64,000 nt of DNA from Sulfitobacter sp. (lineage in GTDB: Bacteria > Pseudomonadota > Alphaproteobacteria > Rhodobacterales > Rhodobacteraceae). Shown in pieces: positions 9,842 to 19,035 of the stretch; position 1 is the stretch's first letter; every line of letters starts with the position of its first letter. The translations under genes and the position numbers were made by a program. The notes beneath the pieces are model-generated. The model ran no database searches. It saw only the letters and a program-made list of their open reading frames with translations, and was not told where the DNA came from. The DNA lies in NCBI GenBank assembly GCA_029252045.1, contig JAQXCD010000036.1, positions 88,773 to 152,772 on the forward strand, given 5' to 3'.

Positions 9842-10037
9842 GCACATAAACTCAACAGGTTGAGGCACTGCGCAATTTCGCGACATCATGTTGCGTCCAT
9901 CGCCTTGCCTTGGCCTTCCGAATCCTGCTAGAATGAAACCCCGTGATGGTGCGAAATTTGCACCGCGACTGGCGTGTTTCCTTGCAGGCCAAACAGACGC
10001 AGAAAAGACGCATATTCGCGCACGGGAGAGACATTAC

Positions 10038-11687
10038 ATGGCACGCTATATTTTCATCACCGGCGGTGTTGTATCCTCACTTGGCAAGGGGCTTGCCTCG
10101 GCCGCACTTGGTGCGCTGTTGCAGGCGCGCGGCTTTTCCGTCCGCCTGCGCAAGCTTGATCCCTATCTGAACGTTGATCCCGGCACGATGAGCCCGTTTG
10201 AGCATGGCGAGGTTTTTGTCACCGATGACGGCGCCGAGACCGATCTGGATCTGGGCCATTACGAGCGGTTCACGGGGGTGTCCGCACGCAAGACTGATTC
10301 CGTCTCGTCGGGCCGCATCTACTCCACCGTGCTGGAGAAGGAACGCCGCGGCGATTATCTGGGCAAAACCATTCAGGTGATCCCGCATGTGACAAATGAG
10401 ATCAAAGATTTCCTTGCAGTCGGCGAAGACGAGGTTGATTTCATGCTCTGCGAGATCGGCGGCACCGTAGGGGACATCGAAGGTCTGCCGTTCTTTGAAG
10501 CGATCCGCCAGTTCAGCCACGACAAGCCACGCGGCCAATGTATCTTTATGCACCTGACGCTGCTGCCCTATCTCGCGGCCAGCGGCGAGCTAAAAACAAA
10601 ACCCACCCAGCACTCCGTAAAGGAACTGCAATCCATCGGCATCGCGCCCGATATCCTTGTCTGCCGCTCCGAGCATCCGATCCCCGAGAAAGAGCGCGAG
10701 AAGATTGCGTTGTTCTGTAACGTGCGCAAGGAATCAGTGGTTGCGGCCTATGATCTGAAATCCATCTACGAGGCGCCGCTGGCCTATCACGCGCAGGGAC
10801 TGGATCAGGCGGTTCTGGATGCGTTTGACATCTCCCCTGCTCCGCGCCCCGATCTGTCGGTCTGGCATGACGTTTACGACCGTATTCACAACCCCGAAGG
10901 CGAAGTAAAAGTTGCCATTGTCGGCAAATACACCCAGCTGGAAGACGCCTATAAATCCATCGCCGAGGCGCTGACCCATGGCGGGATGGCCAACCGTGTG
11001 CGTGTCAAAATCGAATGGGTAGATGCAGAGGTGTTCGACACTTCCGATGATGTGGCCTCCCATCTGGCCGGCTTCCACGCGATCCTTGTGCCCGGCGGGT
11101 TTGGCGAACGGGGCACCGAAGGCAAGATCAAAGCGGCGCAATATGCGCGCGAGCACAAAGTGCCCTATCTGGGCATCTGTCTGGGCATGCAAATGGCCGT
11201 GATCGAGGCCGCGCGTAATGTCGCCGGTCTGTCCACTGCCGGCTCCGAAGAGTTTGACCATGAATCCAAGGGCAAAAAGCGGTTTGAGCCTGTGGTCTAC
11301 CACCTCAAGGAATGGGTGCAGGGCAACCACAAGGTTGAACGTAAAGTCGGTGATGACAAGGGCGGCACGATGCGTCTGGGGGCTTATGACGCCACGCTGA
11401 AGGATGGCTCGAAAGTGGCCGAAGTTTACGGCACCACCAAGATCGACGAGCGTCACCGCCACCGCTATGAGGTCGACATCGCCTACCGCGAACAGCTGGA
11501 AAAAGTCGGCATGACGTTTTCGGGCATGTCGCCAGACGGCAAACTGCCCGAAATTGTGGAGTGGTCCGACCATCCATGGTTCATCGGCGTGCAATTCCAC
11601 CCCGAACTGAAGTCCAAACCCTTCCAGCCGCATCCGCTGTTCAAAGGGTTTGTGAAAGCGGCCAAGGATATGTCGCGGTTGGTGTGA
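10038..11687 (+). CDS. pyrG: CTP synthase
   Basis: Makes CTP from UTP, ATP and glutamine (549 aa, full length). The ATG at 10038 starts [18 protein letters not shown], the invariant synthetase N-terminus with P-loop, preceded by GGGAGAG. The C-terminal class I amidotransferase domain has the nucleophile in GICLGMQMA and the catalytic His/Glu in QFHPEL. The longer open frame from 9888 is non-coding leader. A strong terminator follows. Confidence 0.97.
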   Translation: MARYIFITGGVVSSLGKGLASAALGALLQARGFSVRLRKLDPYLNVDPGTMSPFEHGEVFVTDDGAETDLDLGHYERFTGVSARKTDSVSSGRIYSTVLEKERRGDYLGKTIQVIPHVTNEIKDFLAVGEDEVDFMLCEIGGTVGDIEGLPFFEAIRQFSHDKPRGQCIFMHLTLLPYLAASGELKTKPTQHSVKELQSIGIAPDILVCRSEHPIPEKEREKIALFCNVRKESVVAAYDLKSIYEAPLAYHAQGLDQAVLDAFDISPAPRPDLSVWHDVYDRIHNPEGEVKVAIVGKYTQLEDAYKSIAEALTHGGMANRVRVKIEWVDAEVFDTSDDVASHLAGFHAILVPGGFGERGTEGKIKAAQYAREHKVPYLGICLGMQMAVIEAARNVAGLSTAGSEEFDHESKGKKRFEPVVYHLKEWVQGNHKVERKVGDDKGGTMRLGAYDATLKDGSKVAEVYGTTKIDERHRHRYEVDIAYREQLEKVGMTFSGMSPDGKLPEIVEWSDHPWFIGVQFHPELKSKPFQPHPLFKGFVKAAKDMSRLV

Positions 11688-11764
11688 GCGGTCACCGATA
11701 GCGACAAAGGCTTTCTAAATGCTTTTGCTGCAAAGGGCCGCATTGAGCCCCTCTTCTTGTTTCC

Positions 11765-11797
11765 GCAAAGCGGCCAATGACCGCTTTGCGCTTTTTT
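11765..11797 (+). terminator. Rho-independent terminator after pyrG
   Basis: Perfect 9-bp stem GCAAAGCGG / CCGCTTTGC with a 7-base loop, followed after two bases by six T residues (11792-11797). It lies 78 bases after the pyrG stop and separates it from the convergent nitroreductase gene. Confidence 0.88.
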
Positions 11798-11905
11798 GAC
11801 TAGAGAGATCACCGAGTTATTAGTATTCGGTTGTTCCTTTTACACGGTTCGATTTTTACTCATTCGATCAGTCTGATGCGAGAATGATAGCTCGCCCCGT
11901 TCAGG

Positions 11906-12547
11906 CTAATCGACGTGCGTAACGATGGTTTCCAGTGATTTGCGCACCTTGCCCATCGGCAACAACCAATCGCCAGTCGCATCACGGTAGCCAAGAGGCA
12001 GCAGCACGACTGACCGCAAGCCGCGTGCTTTTAGATCCAATATCTCGTCAACTTTGCTTGGATCAAACCCTTCCATTGGTGTGCTGTCGACTTCTTGTTC
12101 TGCTGCAGCAACCAGCGCGATCCCGAGGGCAATGTAGGCTTGGCGGGCGGCATGCGCATAGTTCACATCAGCATCGAGCGGCACATAGTTGTTTTTCAAG
12201 TTGTCGTAATAAGCGCGCAACATCGGCAAGTCGCCGCGTGCCTCCACGTTAATATCAATCACCTCGTCGATACGCGCGGCGGTGTAATTATCCCACGCAG
12301 CAAAAACCAAAAGATGGGACCCATCCGTGATCTGGGCCTGATCGCCGGCAGCCTTTTGAATGGCGGCCAATTTCTCCGGGTTCGTCACGACCAACAGCTC
12401 GAAAGGCTGGGTGCCGCTTGATGTTGGCGCCATACGGATCGCTTCGATAATAACATCGAGCTTGTCTTGTGGCACGGTCTTGGTTGCGTCCATTTTCTTG
12501 GTCGCATAGCGCCAGTTCAACTGCTCGAGAAGGGTGCTGTCTGTCAT
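11906..12547 (-). CDS. NAD(P)H nitroreductase family protein (NfsB-like)
   Basis: FMN-dependent nitroreductase (213 aa) likely reducing quinones or nitro compounds with NAD(P)H. Family marks: WRYATKKMD near the start, MAPTSSGTQPFELLVV (FMN phosphate region), and GLRSVVLLPLGYRDATGDWL near the C-terminus. It stands divergent from an HxlR-type regulator gene, a standard arrangement for redox-responsive nitroreductases. A small inverted repeat (GCACT-N5-AGTGC, 12567-12581) lies 20 bases upstream of its start. Confidence 0.88.
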   Translation of the reverse strand: MTDSTLLEQLNWRYATKKMDATKTVPQDKLDVIIEAIRMAPTSSGTQPFELLVVTNPEKLAAIQKAAGDQAQITDGSHLLVFAAWDNYTAARIDEVIDINVEARGDLPMLRAYYDNLKNNYVPLDADVNYAHAARQAYIALGIALVAAAEQEVDSTPMEGFDPSKVDEILDLKARGLRSVVLLPLGYRDATGDWLLPMGKVRKSLETIVTHVD

Positions 12548-12566
12548 CTTTTTGATCCTATTGTAG

Positions 12567-12581
12567 GCACTCTTACAGTGC
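12567..12581. promoter_or_regulatory. Small inverted repeat in the nitroreductase/HxlR gap
   Basis: GCACT-CTTAC-AGTGC, 5-bp arms, 20 bases upstream of the nitroreductase ATG and next to an AT-rich stretch (TATATATTAG). It could be the operator of the neighbouring HxlR-type regulator or a leader hairpin; short arms keep confidence low. Confidence 0.3.
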
Positions 12582-12720
12582 GGTATATATTAGTAACCAA
12601 AGATGTATTCAGAACCGACTTGCTCCATAAGAAGGCACATCAACGACACCCGGTCACACAAAGGGAACCGCCATGCTGGATTCAGTTTAATGCCCAGATT
12701 GCAAACGCATCAACGAAGTT

Positions 12721-13038
12721 TTGTCGCGCGTTGGTGACCGCTGGAGTGTGCTCGTGATTATTTCTCTGGCCCAATACGAAACGCTTCGCTTCAATGAGTT
12801 AAAGAGAAACTTGGGCATCTCCCAGCCCATGCTGAGCCTTACTTTGAAGGAGCTTGAGCGAGACGGTTTGGTCAACCCGACATACCACCCTACAATCCCG
12901 CCAAAGGTGGAGTATGAACTGACACCAATGGGACAGTCCTTCCGCGAACCCGTCAATGCGTTGGGGCAATGGACCTTGGGCAACCTTGCCAAAATCGACG
13001 CCGCGCGCGAAATTTATGATGCAGTCGCGAAAAATTAG
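12721..13038 (+). CDS. HxlR-family transcriptional regulator, N-terminus interrupted by a stop
   Basis: Winged-helix regulator of the HxlR/YodB family: SRVGDRWSVLVIISL, the recognition region FNELKRNLGISQPMLSLTLKEL, and the wing YHPTIPPKVEYELTPMG. An ATG at 12673 with AAGGGAACCG upstream would start the normal family N-terminus, but its sixth codon (12688-12690) is TAA, after which the frame continues with CPDCKRINEVL, the Cys-containing segment used by redox-sensing members. Canonical translation can only restart at the TTG at 12721, which would lose those cysteines. The gene is either damaged, reinitiating, or mis-sequenced. Confidence 0.7.
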   Translation: MSRVGDRWSVLVIISLAQYETLRFNELKRNLGISQPMLSLTLKELERDGLVNPTYHPTIPPKVEYELTPMGQSFREPVNALGQWTLGNLAKIDAAREIYDAVAKN

Positions 13039-13339
13039 CCCGCGAAACAGCGGTCGAGACAGCTGGAGTTGATCTCAACAGCGGTCATTGAAATAATTGC
13101 AGGGTAGCTCACTTGGCCCCCATAGCAGACCTTCCTTCAGCGTCCCTTACCCTCACCCCCGCACGCTCCGTTAACCGCGCCCTCTGTGTCGCAACCGGTG
13201 TACAGGGGGGTACGCGCAGTGTACCCATGGCACCCCGACAAAACCCAACCTGCTATGGCGTTAACCGCCTTTTCCCGCACAACGCCAAAATCCCTGCATT
13301 AACCGTTGCGCGCACGCCCCCATCCGCTACACCGTTTGC
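13039..13339. other. Gene-free spacer before rlmJ
   Basis: About 300 bases with no supportable coding frame, hairpin terminator or RNA gene. It contains one copy of GCGGTCATTG (13081-13090), a motif also seen at 11776-11785 (reverse) and 60919-60928. Confidence 0.4.
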
Positions 13340-14119
13340 ATGCTCAGTTATCAACATATCTATCACGCCGGAAACCTCGCGGATGTTCACAAGCACGCAC
13401 TGCTTGCGTGGACGCTGGATTATCTCACCCGCAAGGACAAACCGCTGACCTATCTTGAGACGCACGCGGGCCGTGCGCTCTATGATCTGGGGGCGACAGA
13501 AGCCCTGAAGACGGGCGAAGCCGCCGCAGGTATCGCGCAGGCGCGTGGCTGGTTTGCCGCGGACCACCCATACGCCAGAGTTTTGGACCGCGTTGTCACA
13601 GAGGATGGTCCCAAAGCCTACCCCGGCTCCCCCCTCATCGCGGCCCATCTTTTGCGCCCCACAGACCAGATCCATCTGGCAGAGCTGCACCCGCGCGAGC
13701 ATGCAGCACTCGAGCTTGCCATGTCGCCCACAGGTGCCAAAATTCACCTGCGCGACGGTTTCGAGACGGCCTTTGCCCTGTGCCCCCCAACGCCACGCCG
13801 CGGCATGCTGCTGATTGATCCCAGCTATGAGATCAAAACCGACTACACCGATATCTTTCGCCACATCGCCAAGCTGCAACGCGCGTGGAACGTGGGGATC
13901 ATCGCGCTGTGGTACCCGATCCTGACCAGCCGCGCCCATGAGCCGATGCTGGAAGCGCTGAGTGCACAGCACAAGGAGGCCCTGCGCCACGAAGTCCGCT
14001 TCCCCCCCGCCCGTCCGGGTCACGGGATGGTAGGCTCCGGCATGTTTGTGCTAAACCCGCCCTACGGGCTGGCGGAAGAGGCCAAGCGCATCGCCGCGCG
14101 CTTTGCCAAACTGAGATAA
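13340..14119 (+). CDS. rlmJ: 23S rRNA (adenine-2030-N6)-methyltransferase RlmJ
   Basis: SAM-dependent rRNA methyltransferase (259 aa, family-typical length). It starts MLSYQHIYHAGNLADVHKHALL, characteristic of RlmJ (YhiR), and has ETHAGRALYDL (SAM region) and the catalytic D160-PSYE motif (DPPYE in many homologues). The C-terminus GSGMFVLNPPYGL is typical. DUF1330 follows 18 bases downstream. Confidence 0.93.
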   Translation: MLSYQHIYHAGNLADVHKHALLAWTLDYLTRKDKPLTYLETHAGRALYDLGATEALKTGEAAAGIAQARGWFAADHPYARVLDRVVTEDGPKAYPGSPLIAAHLLRPTDQIHLAELHPREHAALELAMSPTGAKIHLRDGFETAFALCPPTPRRGMLLIDPSYEIKTDYTDIFRHIAKLQRAWNVGIIALWYPILTSRAHEPMLEALSAQHKEALRHEVRFPPARPGHGMVGSGMFVLNPPYGLAEEAKRIAARFAKLR

Positions 14120-14137
14120 AAAAGGGAGAGACGGAAC

Positions 14138-14434
14138 ATGCCAAAAAAAGGCTACTGGATCGGAAACATGGATGTGCGCGATGCGCAGGTCTACGATAAA
14201 TACCGCGCAGCCAATGCAAAACCTTTTGCCGACTTCGGCGCCAAATTTCTTGTGCGCGCAGGCACCCAGCAAGTGCGCGAAGGCACCGCCCACGCCCGCA
14301 CTGTTGTGATCGAATTCCCCAGCTACGCCGAGGCCGTCGCCTGCTATGAGAGCCCCGGCTATCAGGCCGCTAAAGACATCCGGATGACAGTGGCAGACGG
14401 AAGTCTGGTCATAATTGAGGGCTACGAGGGATAA
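14138..14434 (+). CDS. DUF1330 family protein
   Basis: Small dimeric alpha/beta-barrel-type protein (98 aa). Family features: KGYWIGNMDVRD, YDKYRAANAKPFADFGAKFLVRAG, RTVVIEFPSYAEAVACYESPGYQ and the closing LVIIEGYEG. Function of DUF1330 is not established. It is co-directional with rlmJ and likely in its transcript. Confidence 0.9.
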   Translation: MPKKGYWIGNMDVRDAQVYDKYRAANAKPFADFGAKFLVRAGTQQVREGTAHARTVVIEFPSYAEAVACYESPGYQAAKDIRMTVADGSLVIIEGYEG

Positions 14435-14505
14435 ACGTCAGGTCACACTGGTCCCGTTACAGAATTAAATTTGGCAATCGCCGCAAATCCGGTTAGTTAT
14501 TCCCT

Positions 14506-14943
14506 ATGTTAGAACGCCTCTTCCCGCGCCGTGCGCCCTCGCCCAAACCCCTCCCGCAACCCAATGCGCAATTGGCCCTCGGGGCACTTCTGGTGCGTGT
14601 GGCTCTGGCAAACCGCGAATATGTCGCCGCTGAAGTTGCCCAGATTGACCGGACGCTCGCGGCAACGTTCCATTTAAAACCTCTGGAGGCCGCAAAATTG
14701 CGCGCCGAATGCGAAGCGCTGGAGCGGCATGCGCCCGGCACGCCGGAGTTCACGAAAATCCTGCGCGACGAGGTGCCTTATGCCGACCGCAAAGCGCTGG
14801 GTGACGCGATGTGGTCTATTGCCATGGCCGACGGTCGCCGCGACGATGCAGAAGAAATGCAGCTGCTCGCGATCGAGACAGCATTGGGCCTGAGCGACGA
14901 AGACATCGCCGCTACGCGTAAAACTGCTTTAGATCGTTTGTAA
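14506..14943 (+). CDS. TerB-like protein, first of a tandem pair
   Basis: All-helical TerB/COG4103-type protein (145 aa). It has two helical repeats with an acidic, potentially metal-binding face: LALGALLVRVALANREYVAAE and LGDAMWSIAMADGRRDDAEEM. The DG..D/E pattern resembles the TerB metal site. The role is unknown; TerB proteins are tied to tellurite and stress responses but no ter operon is nearby. A paralogue follows after 28 bases. Confidence 0.8.
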   Translation: MLERLFPRRAPSPKPLPQPNAQLALGALLVRVALANREYVAAEVAQIDRTLAATFHLKPLEAAKLRAECEALERHAPGTPEFTKILRDEVPYADRKALGDAMWSIAMADGRRDDAEEMQLLAIETALGLSDEDIAATRKTALDRL

Positions 14944-14971
14944 AATTCGCCGACCCCACTAGGTAATACTT

Positions 14972-15406
14972 ATGTTCACAGACTTCTTGAAAAGATTGTC
15001 AGATCCGGCGCCGGCCAAAATGCCGGATACGGATGCGCGCCTCGCATTGACGGCTTTGTTGGTACGGGTGGCCCGTTCGGACAATGACTACAGCAGCGCC
15101 GAGCGTGCACACATCCAGGACATTATCACGGCGCGATACGCGCTGGCTCCGGCTGAACGGGACGCCCTGCTGGCAAATGCAGAAACGCTCGAGACCGAAG
15201 CGCCTGATACTGTTCGCTTTACCCGCGCCATCAAAGAGGCCGTCGCCTATGACGACCGCCTCGCCGTGGTTGAGGCCCTGTGGAAAGTTGTGCTGGCGGA
15301 CGGCACGCGCGCCAGCGAAGAAGACGCCCTGTTGCGGCTTGTGGTGAACCTTCTGGGCATCACAGACGTGGATAGCGCAAATGCACGAAAGCGCATCGCC
15401 GACTGA
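14972..15406 (+). CDS. TerB-like protein, second of a tandem pair
   Basis: 144 aa, same architecture as the gene just upstream: LALTALLVRVARSDNDYSSAE and VEALWKVVLADGTRASEEDALL align with it, as do LETEAPDTVRFTRAIKEAV and LERHAPGTPEFTKILRDEV. The pair therefore arose by duplication and has diverged. No signal peptide or membrane segment. Confidence 0.8.
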   Translation: MFTDFLKRLSDPAPAKMPDTDARLALTALLVRVARSDNDYSSAERAHIQDIITARYALAPAERDALLANAETLETEAPDTVRFTRAIKEAVAYDDRLAVVEALWKVVLADGTRASEEDALLRLVVNLLGITDVDSANARKRIAD

Positions 15407-15516
15407 TAATTCTGGCTGACCTGACGATAGGTCGCCCCTCTCCGAGGCATATTGCGTTGCAAGTTTCGCGATTCTCGCATCATATCCCTGATGTAACAGG
15501 AACAGATTGGCCAAAC

Positions 15517-16293
15517 GTGACCAAAGACACACCGGTGATAGAGATACGCGACCTGCACAAAGCATATGGCGCTTTGGAAGTTCTCAAAGGCGTCAGCATT
15601 GCCGCGCCCAAAGGACATGTTGTGTCACTCATCGGGTCATCAGGGTCTGGGAAATCTACACTTTTGCGGTGCTGCAACCTGCTGGAAGACAGCCAGCAAG
15701 GTGAGGTTCTGTTTAAAGGCGAGCCTGTGAGCTGGCGCGGAAACGGCCATTCGCGCCGCCCTTCGGACCCCAAGCAAGTCCTGCGCATCCGCACCAATCT
15801 TAGCATGGTGTTCCAGCAATTCAATCTCTGGGCCCATATGACCATCCTGCAAAACGTGATGGAAGCGCCACTGACTGTGCTCGGCCGCGACCGCACGGAA
15901 GTAGAAGCCTCAGCCCGCGCCTATCTGGACAAAGTGGGCATCGCTGACAAATGCGACGTCTACCCGGCCCAACTCTCGGGGGGCCAGCAACAGCGTGCAG
16001 CGATTGCGCGTGCCCTATGCATGGAGCCACAGGCGCTTTTGTTTGACGAACCGACAAGCGCGCTCGATCCCGAACTGGAGCAGGAAGTCATCAAGGTGAT
16101 CAAGGATCTGGCCGCCGAGGGTCGCACCATGATGATCGTCACACACGACATGAAACTGGCCGCCGATGTCTCGGACACAGTAGTGTTCTTGCATCAGGGC
16201 CTGATCGAAGAACAAGGGCCACCCGACACGCTGTTCGGCGCGCCCAAATCAGAGCGACTGCAAGGGTTCCTTTCGGCAACCCACACCGCATAA
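15517..16293 (+). CDS. Polar amino-acid ABC transporter ATP-binding protein
   Basis: ATPase of a HisP/ArtP-type importer (258 aa from the GTG at 15517; a TTG at 15457 is an alternative start). Walker [10 protein letters not shown] at 40-48, Q-loop VFQQFNLW, signature LSGGQQQR, Walker [12 protein letters not shown] and switch His in VTHD are all present. The start is chosen because family similarity begins at [13 protein letters not shown]; the nearest AGGA is rather far upstream. It is first of an operon with a binding protein and two permeases. Confidence 0.92.
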   Translation: MTKDTPVIEIRDLHKAYGALEVLKGVSIAAPKGHVVSLIGSSGSGKSTLLRCCNLLEDSQQGEVLFKGEPVSWRGNGHSRRPSDPKQVLRIRTNLSMVFQQFNLWAHMTILQNVMEAPLTVLGRDRTEVEASARAYLDKVGIADKCDVYPAQLSGGQQQRAAIARALCMEPQALLFDEPTSALDPELEQEVIKVIKDLAAEGRTMMIVTHDMKLAADVSDTVVFLHQGLIEEQGPPDTLFGAPKSERLQGFLSATHTA

Positions 16294-16326
16294 AGCCGGA
16301 AACCGGCATCACTTGGGAGAAACCAC

Positions 16327-17064
16327 ATGAAAAAGATTATTCTAGCGACCGGCGCTGTTGCGCTGATGGCCGGCATGGCATTCGCCGATGGCCACGGAAA
16401 AACAATCCGTATGGGCACCGAAGGCGCATACCCTCCCTACAACTTCCTCAACGACAAAGGCGAGGTTGACGGCTACGAGCGCGAAATCGGCGACGAGATG
16501 TGCAAACGCGCCGAACTGACTTGTGAGTGGGTCACAAACGAATGGGACAGCATCATTCCGAACCTCACCTCCGGCAACTATGACACAATCATCGCCGGCA
16601 TGAGCATCACAGACGAGCGTGAGCAGGTGATCGACTTCACACAGAACTACATTCCGCCAGCGGCCTCTGCCTATGCAGCACTGTCGGCAGACGCTGACAT
16701 CAAAGGCGGCGTAATCGCGGCTCAGACCAGTACAATTCAGGCGGGCTTTGTCGCCGAAAGCGGCGCCACCCTGCTGGAATTCGCAACCTATGACGAAACA
16801 GTTGCTGCTGTGCGCAATGGCGAAGCTGACGCCGTATTTGCAGACAAAGACGCGCTGGTTCCAGCCGTTGAAGAATCCGGCGGCGAGCTGGTGTTTGTCG
16901 GTGACGACGTGCCACTGGGCGGCGGCGTTGGCATGGGTCTGCGCGAAAGCGATACCGAGCTGAAAGCCAAATTCGACGCGGCGATTACCTCCATGAAAGA
17001 AGACGGCACCATCAACACTGCCATCAAAAAATGGTTCGGTGAAGAAGCCAAAATCTTCGAATAA
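16327..17064 (+). CDS. Polar amino-acid ABC transporter substrate-binding protein
   Basis: SBP_bac_3 family periplasmic protein (245 aa). The signal peptide MKKIILATGAVALMAGMAFA precedes the classic EGAYPPYNFLNDKGEVDGYE ligand-binding start, and NEWDSIIPNLTSGNYDTIIAGM, then TDEREQVIDFT. Relatives bind lysine/arginine/ornithine or related amines. A ribosome site GGGAGAAACCAC lies upstream. It is followed by a GC-rich hairpin before the permeases. Confidence 0.93.
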   Translation: MKKIILATGAVALMAGMAFADGHGKTIRMGTEGAYPPYNFLNDKGEVDGYEREIGDEMCKRAELTCEWVTNEWDSIIPNLTSGNYDTIIAGMSITDEREQVIDFTQNYIPPAASAYAALSADADIKGGVIAAQTSTIQAGFVAESGATLLEFATYDETVAAVRNGEADAVFADKDALVPAVEESGGELVFVGDDVPLGGGVGMGLRESDTELKAKFDAAITSMKEDGTINTAIKKWFGEEAKIFE

Positions 17065-17072
17065 CGCACAAA

Positions 17073-17095
17073 GGGGGCGGCTTAACGCTGCCCCC
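17073..17095 (+). promoter_or_regulatory. Hairpin after the substrate-binding protein gene
   Basis: GGGGGCGGC / GCTGCCCCC, 9 bp with one G-T wobble and loop TTAAC, 8 bases after the binding-protein stop. Only a weak T-rich tail (CTTCTTTATT) begins seven bases later. It probably protects or partly terminates the transcript so that binding protein is made in excess over the permeases. Confidence 0.6.
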
Positions 17096-17264
17096 CGCTT
17101 CTTTATTGTGCCCTTAAACTCAATCCCGTCCCGACCACCAGCACCACGGGTCTAAACAGCAACTTTCCTTTTCAACGAGCGTTCCCATTTTCACCTATTG
17201 CGCCGACCCTTCCCAGATCGAGGGCCTGAAATGGCTCAGCTGCTACCTGACCACAGGCAAGCAC

Positions 17265-18068
17265 ATGAACCTCTATTGGTCGGTGCTGACTGTTCTGGCT
17301 TTGCTGGCCGTCACGGCACCTGCTGCACTGGCGTTTGGGTTTGGCGGCGCTTCAGCGGCCCGCTCCCGGATCGCGCCCCTGCGCTGGTTCGGCAAAACCT
17401 ATATCGCGATCGTGCGCGGTGTGCCGGACATTGCGTTTTTCCTGTTCTTTGTGATCGCGCTTGATCAGGGCATCGAATTCCTGCGTCACAAGGCGCTCTG
17501 CCCGGACTGGGGCCAACCCATTCGGCAGGGCAATGATTTCCTCGTTTGTCAGGCCGCCAAAATGCCACTCGGCAGCTCGCCACAATGGGTCCATGAGACC
17601 TACGGCTTTTCGCTGGCGGTCCTGACCTTTGCCATTGTTTTCGGCGCTTTTGCCGCCAATGTCCTGTTTGGTGCAATGCGCGCTGTGCCCCATGCTCAAA
17701 TCGAGACAGCAGAGGCTTACGGCATGTCTCCGCGCCAGACCTTCTGGCGTGTGCTGGTGCCGCAGATGTGGGTCTACGCCCTGCCCGGTCTGGGCAATCT
17801 GTGGATGGTGCTGATTAAGGCAACCCCCCTGCTGTTCTTGCTTGGGGTCGAGGACATCGTTTATTGGGCGCGCGAATTGGGCGGCTCCAAGACCACCCGC
17901 TTTACCGATTATCCGCACCCGGATTGGCGGGTGTGGTACTTTGCAGCGCTGCTGATTTTTTATCTGCTGTTCACCTTTGTCTCCGAAAAAATGCTGGACC
18001 GCGTGATGCAGCGTCTGACCCGCGGGCAGGCAACAACGGGCGGCGAAGCACAAAGGAAGATGGCATGA
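17265..18068 (+). CDS. Polar amino-acid ABC transporter permease (HisQ-like)
   Basis: Inner-membrane permease (267 aa from ATG 17265). Several membrane helices, the EAYGMSPRQTFWRVLVPQMW ATPase-contact loop (EAA motif) and a final helix FAALLIFYLLFTFV. The frame is open upstream and encodes TYCADPSQIEGLKWLSCYL before the ATG, which I recognise as the usual N-terminus of roseobacter homologues. No ATG/GTG/TTG exists there; the best upstream candidate is ATT at 17187 (ATT-TTC-ACC-TAT), giving 293 aa. The stop overlaps a 22-codon frame. Confidence 0.9.
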   Translation: MNLYWSVLTVLALLAVTAPAALAFGFGGASAARSRIAPLRWFGKTYIAIVRGVPDIAFFLFFVIALDQGIEFLRHKALCPDWGQPIRQGNDFLVCQAAKMPLGSSPQWVHETYGFSLAVLTFAIVFGAFAANVLFGAMRAVPHAQIETAEAYGMSPRQTFWRVLVPQMWVYALPGLGNLWMVLIKATPLLFLLGVEDIVYWARELGGSKTTRFTDYPHPDWRVWYFAALLIFYLLFTFVSEKMLDRVMQRLTRGQATTGGEAQRKMA

Positions 18069-18133
18069 AGGTTGTGATGCTTTGCAACGCGGCCGAACGG
18101 GCCTCGGCGTTCCTGCCGGAGCGCCTTGCATGA
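18065..18133 (+). CDS. Possible 22-aa coupling peptide between two permease genes
   Basis: ATG at 18065 overlaps the stop of the upstream permease (ATGA) and its own TGA (18131-18133) overlaps the ATG of the next permease (ATGA at 18130). It encodes MKVVMLCNAAERASAFLPER plus two residues. The double overlap suggests it may serve to carry ribosomes from one permease gene to the next rather than to make a functional peptide. It may be chance. Confidence 0.4.
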   Translation: MKVVMLCNAAERASAFLPERLA

Positions 18134-18936
18134 GCTGTCTCCAGACCATTCAGGACTACGGGCTGCGCGCGATCGGTATTGGTGAACGCCTGCTCCCGCG
18201 TGAGGATTTCACGCTGTGTGAACAGTTCACCCTGATCGGCTCGGGCATGATCTGGAACGTCTATTTCGGCCTGACCGCACTTGTGTTCGGCTTTTTCTTT
18301 GCCACAGCGCTGGCATTGGGCAAAGCCAGCCCGCGCAAGATCCTGCGCAAACCGTCCGAGTGGTTCATCTTCGTTTTCCGTGGCTCGCCCCTGTTCATCC
18401 AGTTCTTCTTTGCCTACTTTTTGTTTTTGAGCCTCAAGTCACAATTTGCGATCCTTGACCCACTCACCTCGGCGTGGCTGGGCGCCTTGATCGTGCTCTT
18501 CCTCAACACCTCCGCCTATTCAGCCGAAATCTTCTATGGCGCACTCCAATCCATTCCCAAAGGCGATGTCGAGGCAGCAGATGCCTACGGCTTGTCGGGC
18601 TGGTCGCGGTTCCGCCATGTGATCTGGCCTACGATGATGCGCCTTGCCTGGCCCGCCTACACGAATGAGGCTATCTTTTTGTTTCATGCGACCACACTGG
18701 TCTATATTTCCAGCTTTCCGGCATGGCAGCAGCGCGGTGATGCGCTCTATTACGCAAGCTATTTTGCGGACAAGACGTTCAATCCCTTCATTCCCTACCC
18801 GATCCTTGCAGGCTATTTCATCTTGCTGACGCTTGTGGTGATATCTGTCTACGGCTTGGTGAACCGCAGGCTTAACCGGCACCTCCCTTCGGCGACCCGT
18901 CAAAAAATACGCTTGCGCCCCAATTTGATAAGGTAG
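18130..18936 (+). CDS. Polar amino-acid ABC transporter permease (HisM-like)
   Basis: Second permease (268 aa from ATG 18130, with CCGGAG upstream). Membrane helices include WNVYFGLTALVFGFFFATAL and AYFLFLSL; the EAA-type loop is EAADAYGLSGWSRFRHVIWP, then GYFILLTLVVISVYGLV. The longer open frame from 18082 begins inside the coupling ORF region and is not preferred. It completes the ATPase-SBP-permease-permease set. Confidence 0.92.
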   Translation: MSCLQTIQDYGLRAIGIGERLLPREDFTLCEQFTLIGSGMIWNVYFGLTALVFGFFFATALALGKASPRKILRKPSEWFIFVFRGSPLFIQFFFAYFLFLSLKSQFAILDPLTSAWLGALIVLFLNTSAYSAEIFYGALQSIPKGDVEAADAYGLSGWSRFRHVIWPTMMRLAWPAYTNEAIFLFHATTLVYISSFPAWQQRGDALYYASYFADKTFNPFIPYPILAGYFILLTLVVISVYGLVNRRLNRHLPSATRQKIRLRPNLIR

Positions 18937-19035
18937 TATCAATAATTTGATCAAATCCCGCGGCGCTGGCCGTAGGCGTGAGGTCCGCTTGATCTTGTGG
19001 GACCGACCTTTGCCAGCGCGCCAAACTGGTGACCT

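Noticed and set aside
9851..9864. CTCAAC-AG-GTTGAG dyad after secG as a terminator
   Set aside because: Short stem, two-base loop and no T-run.
10734..11633. Antisense 299-codon open frame inside pyrG
   Set aside because: Complete overlap with pyrG, no recognisable family; GC-rich shadow frame.
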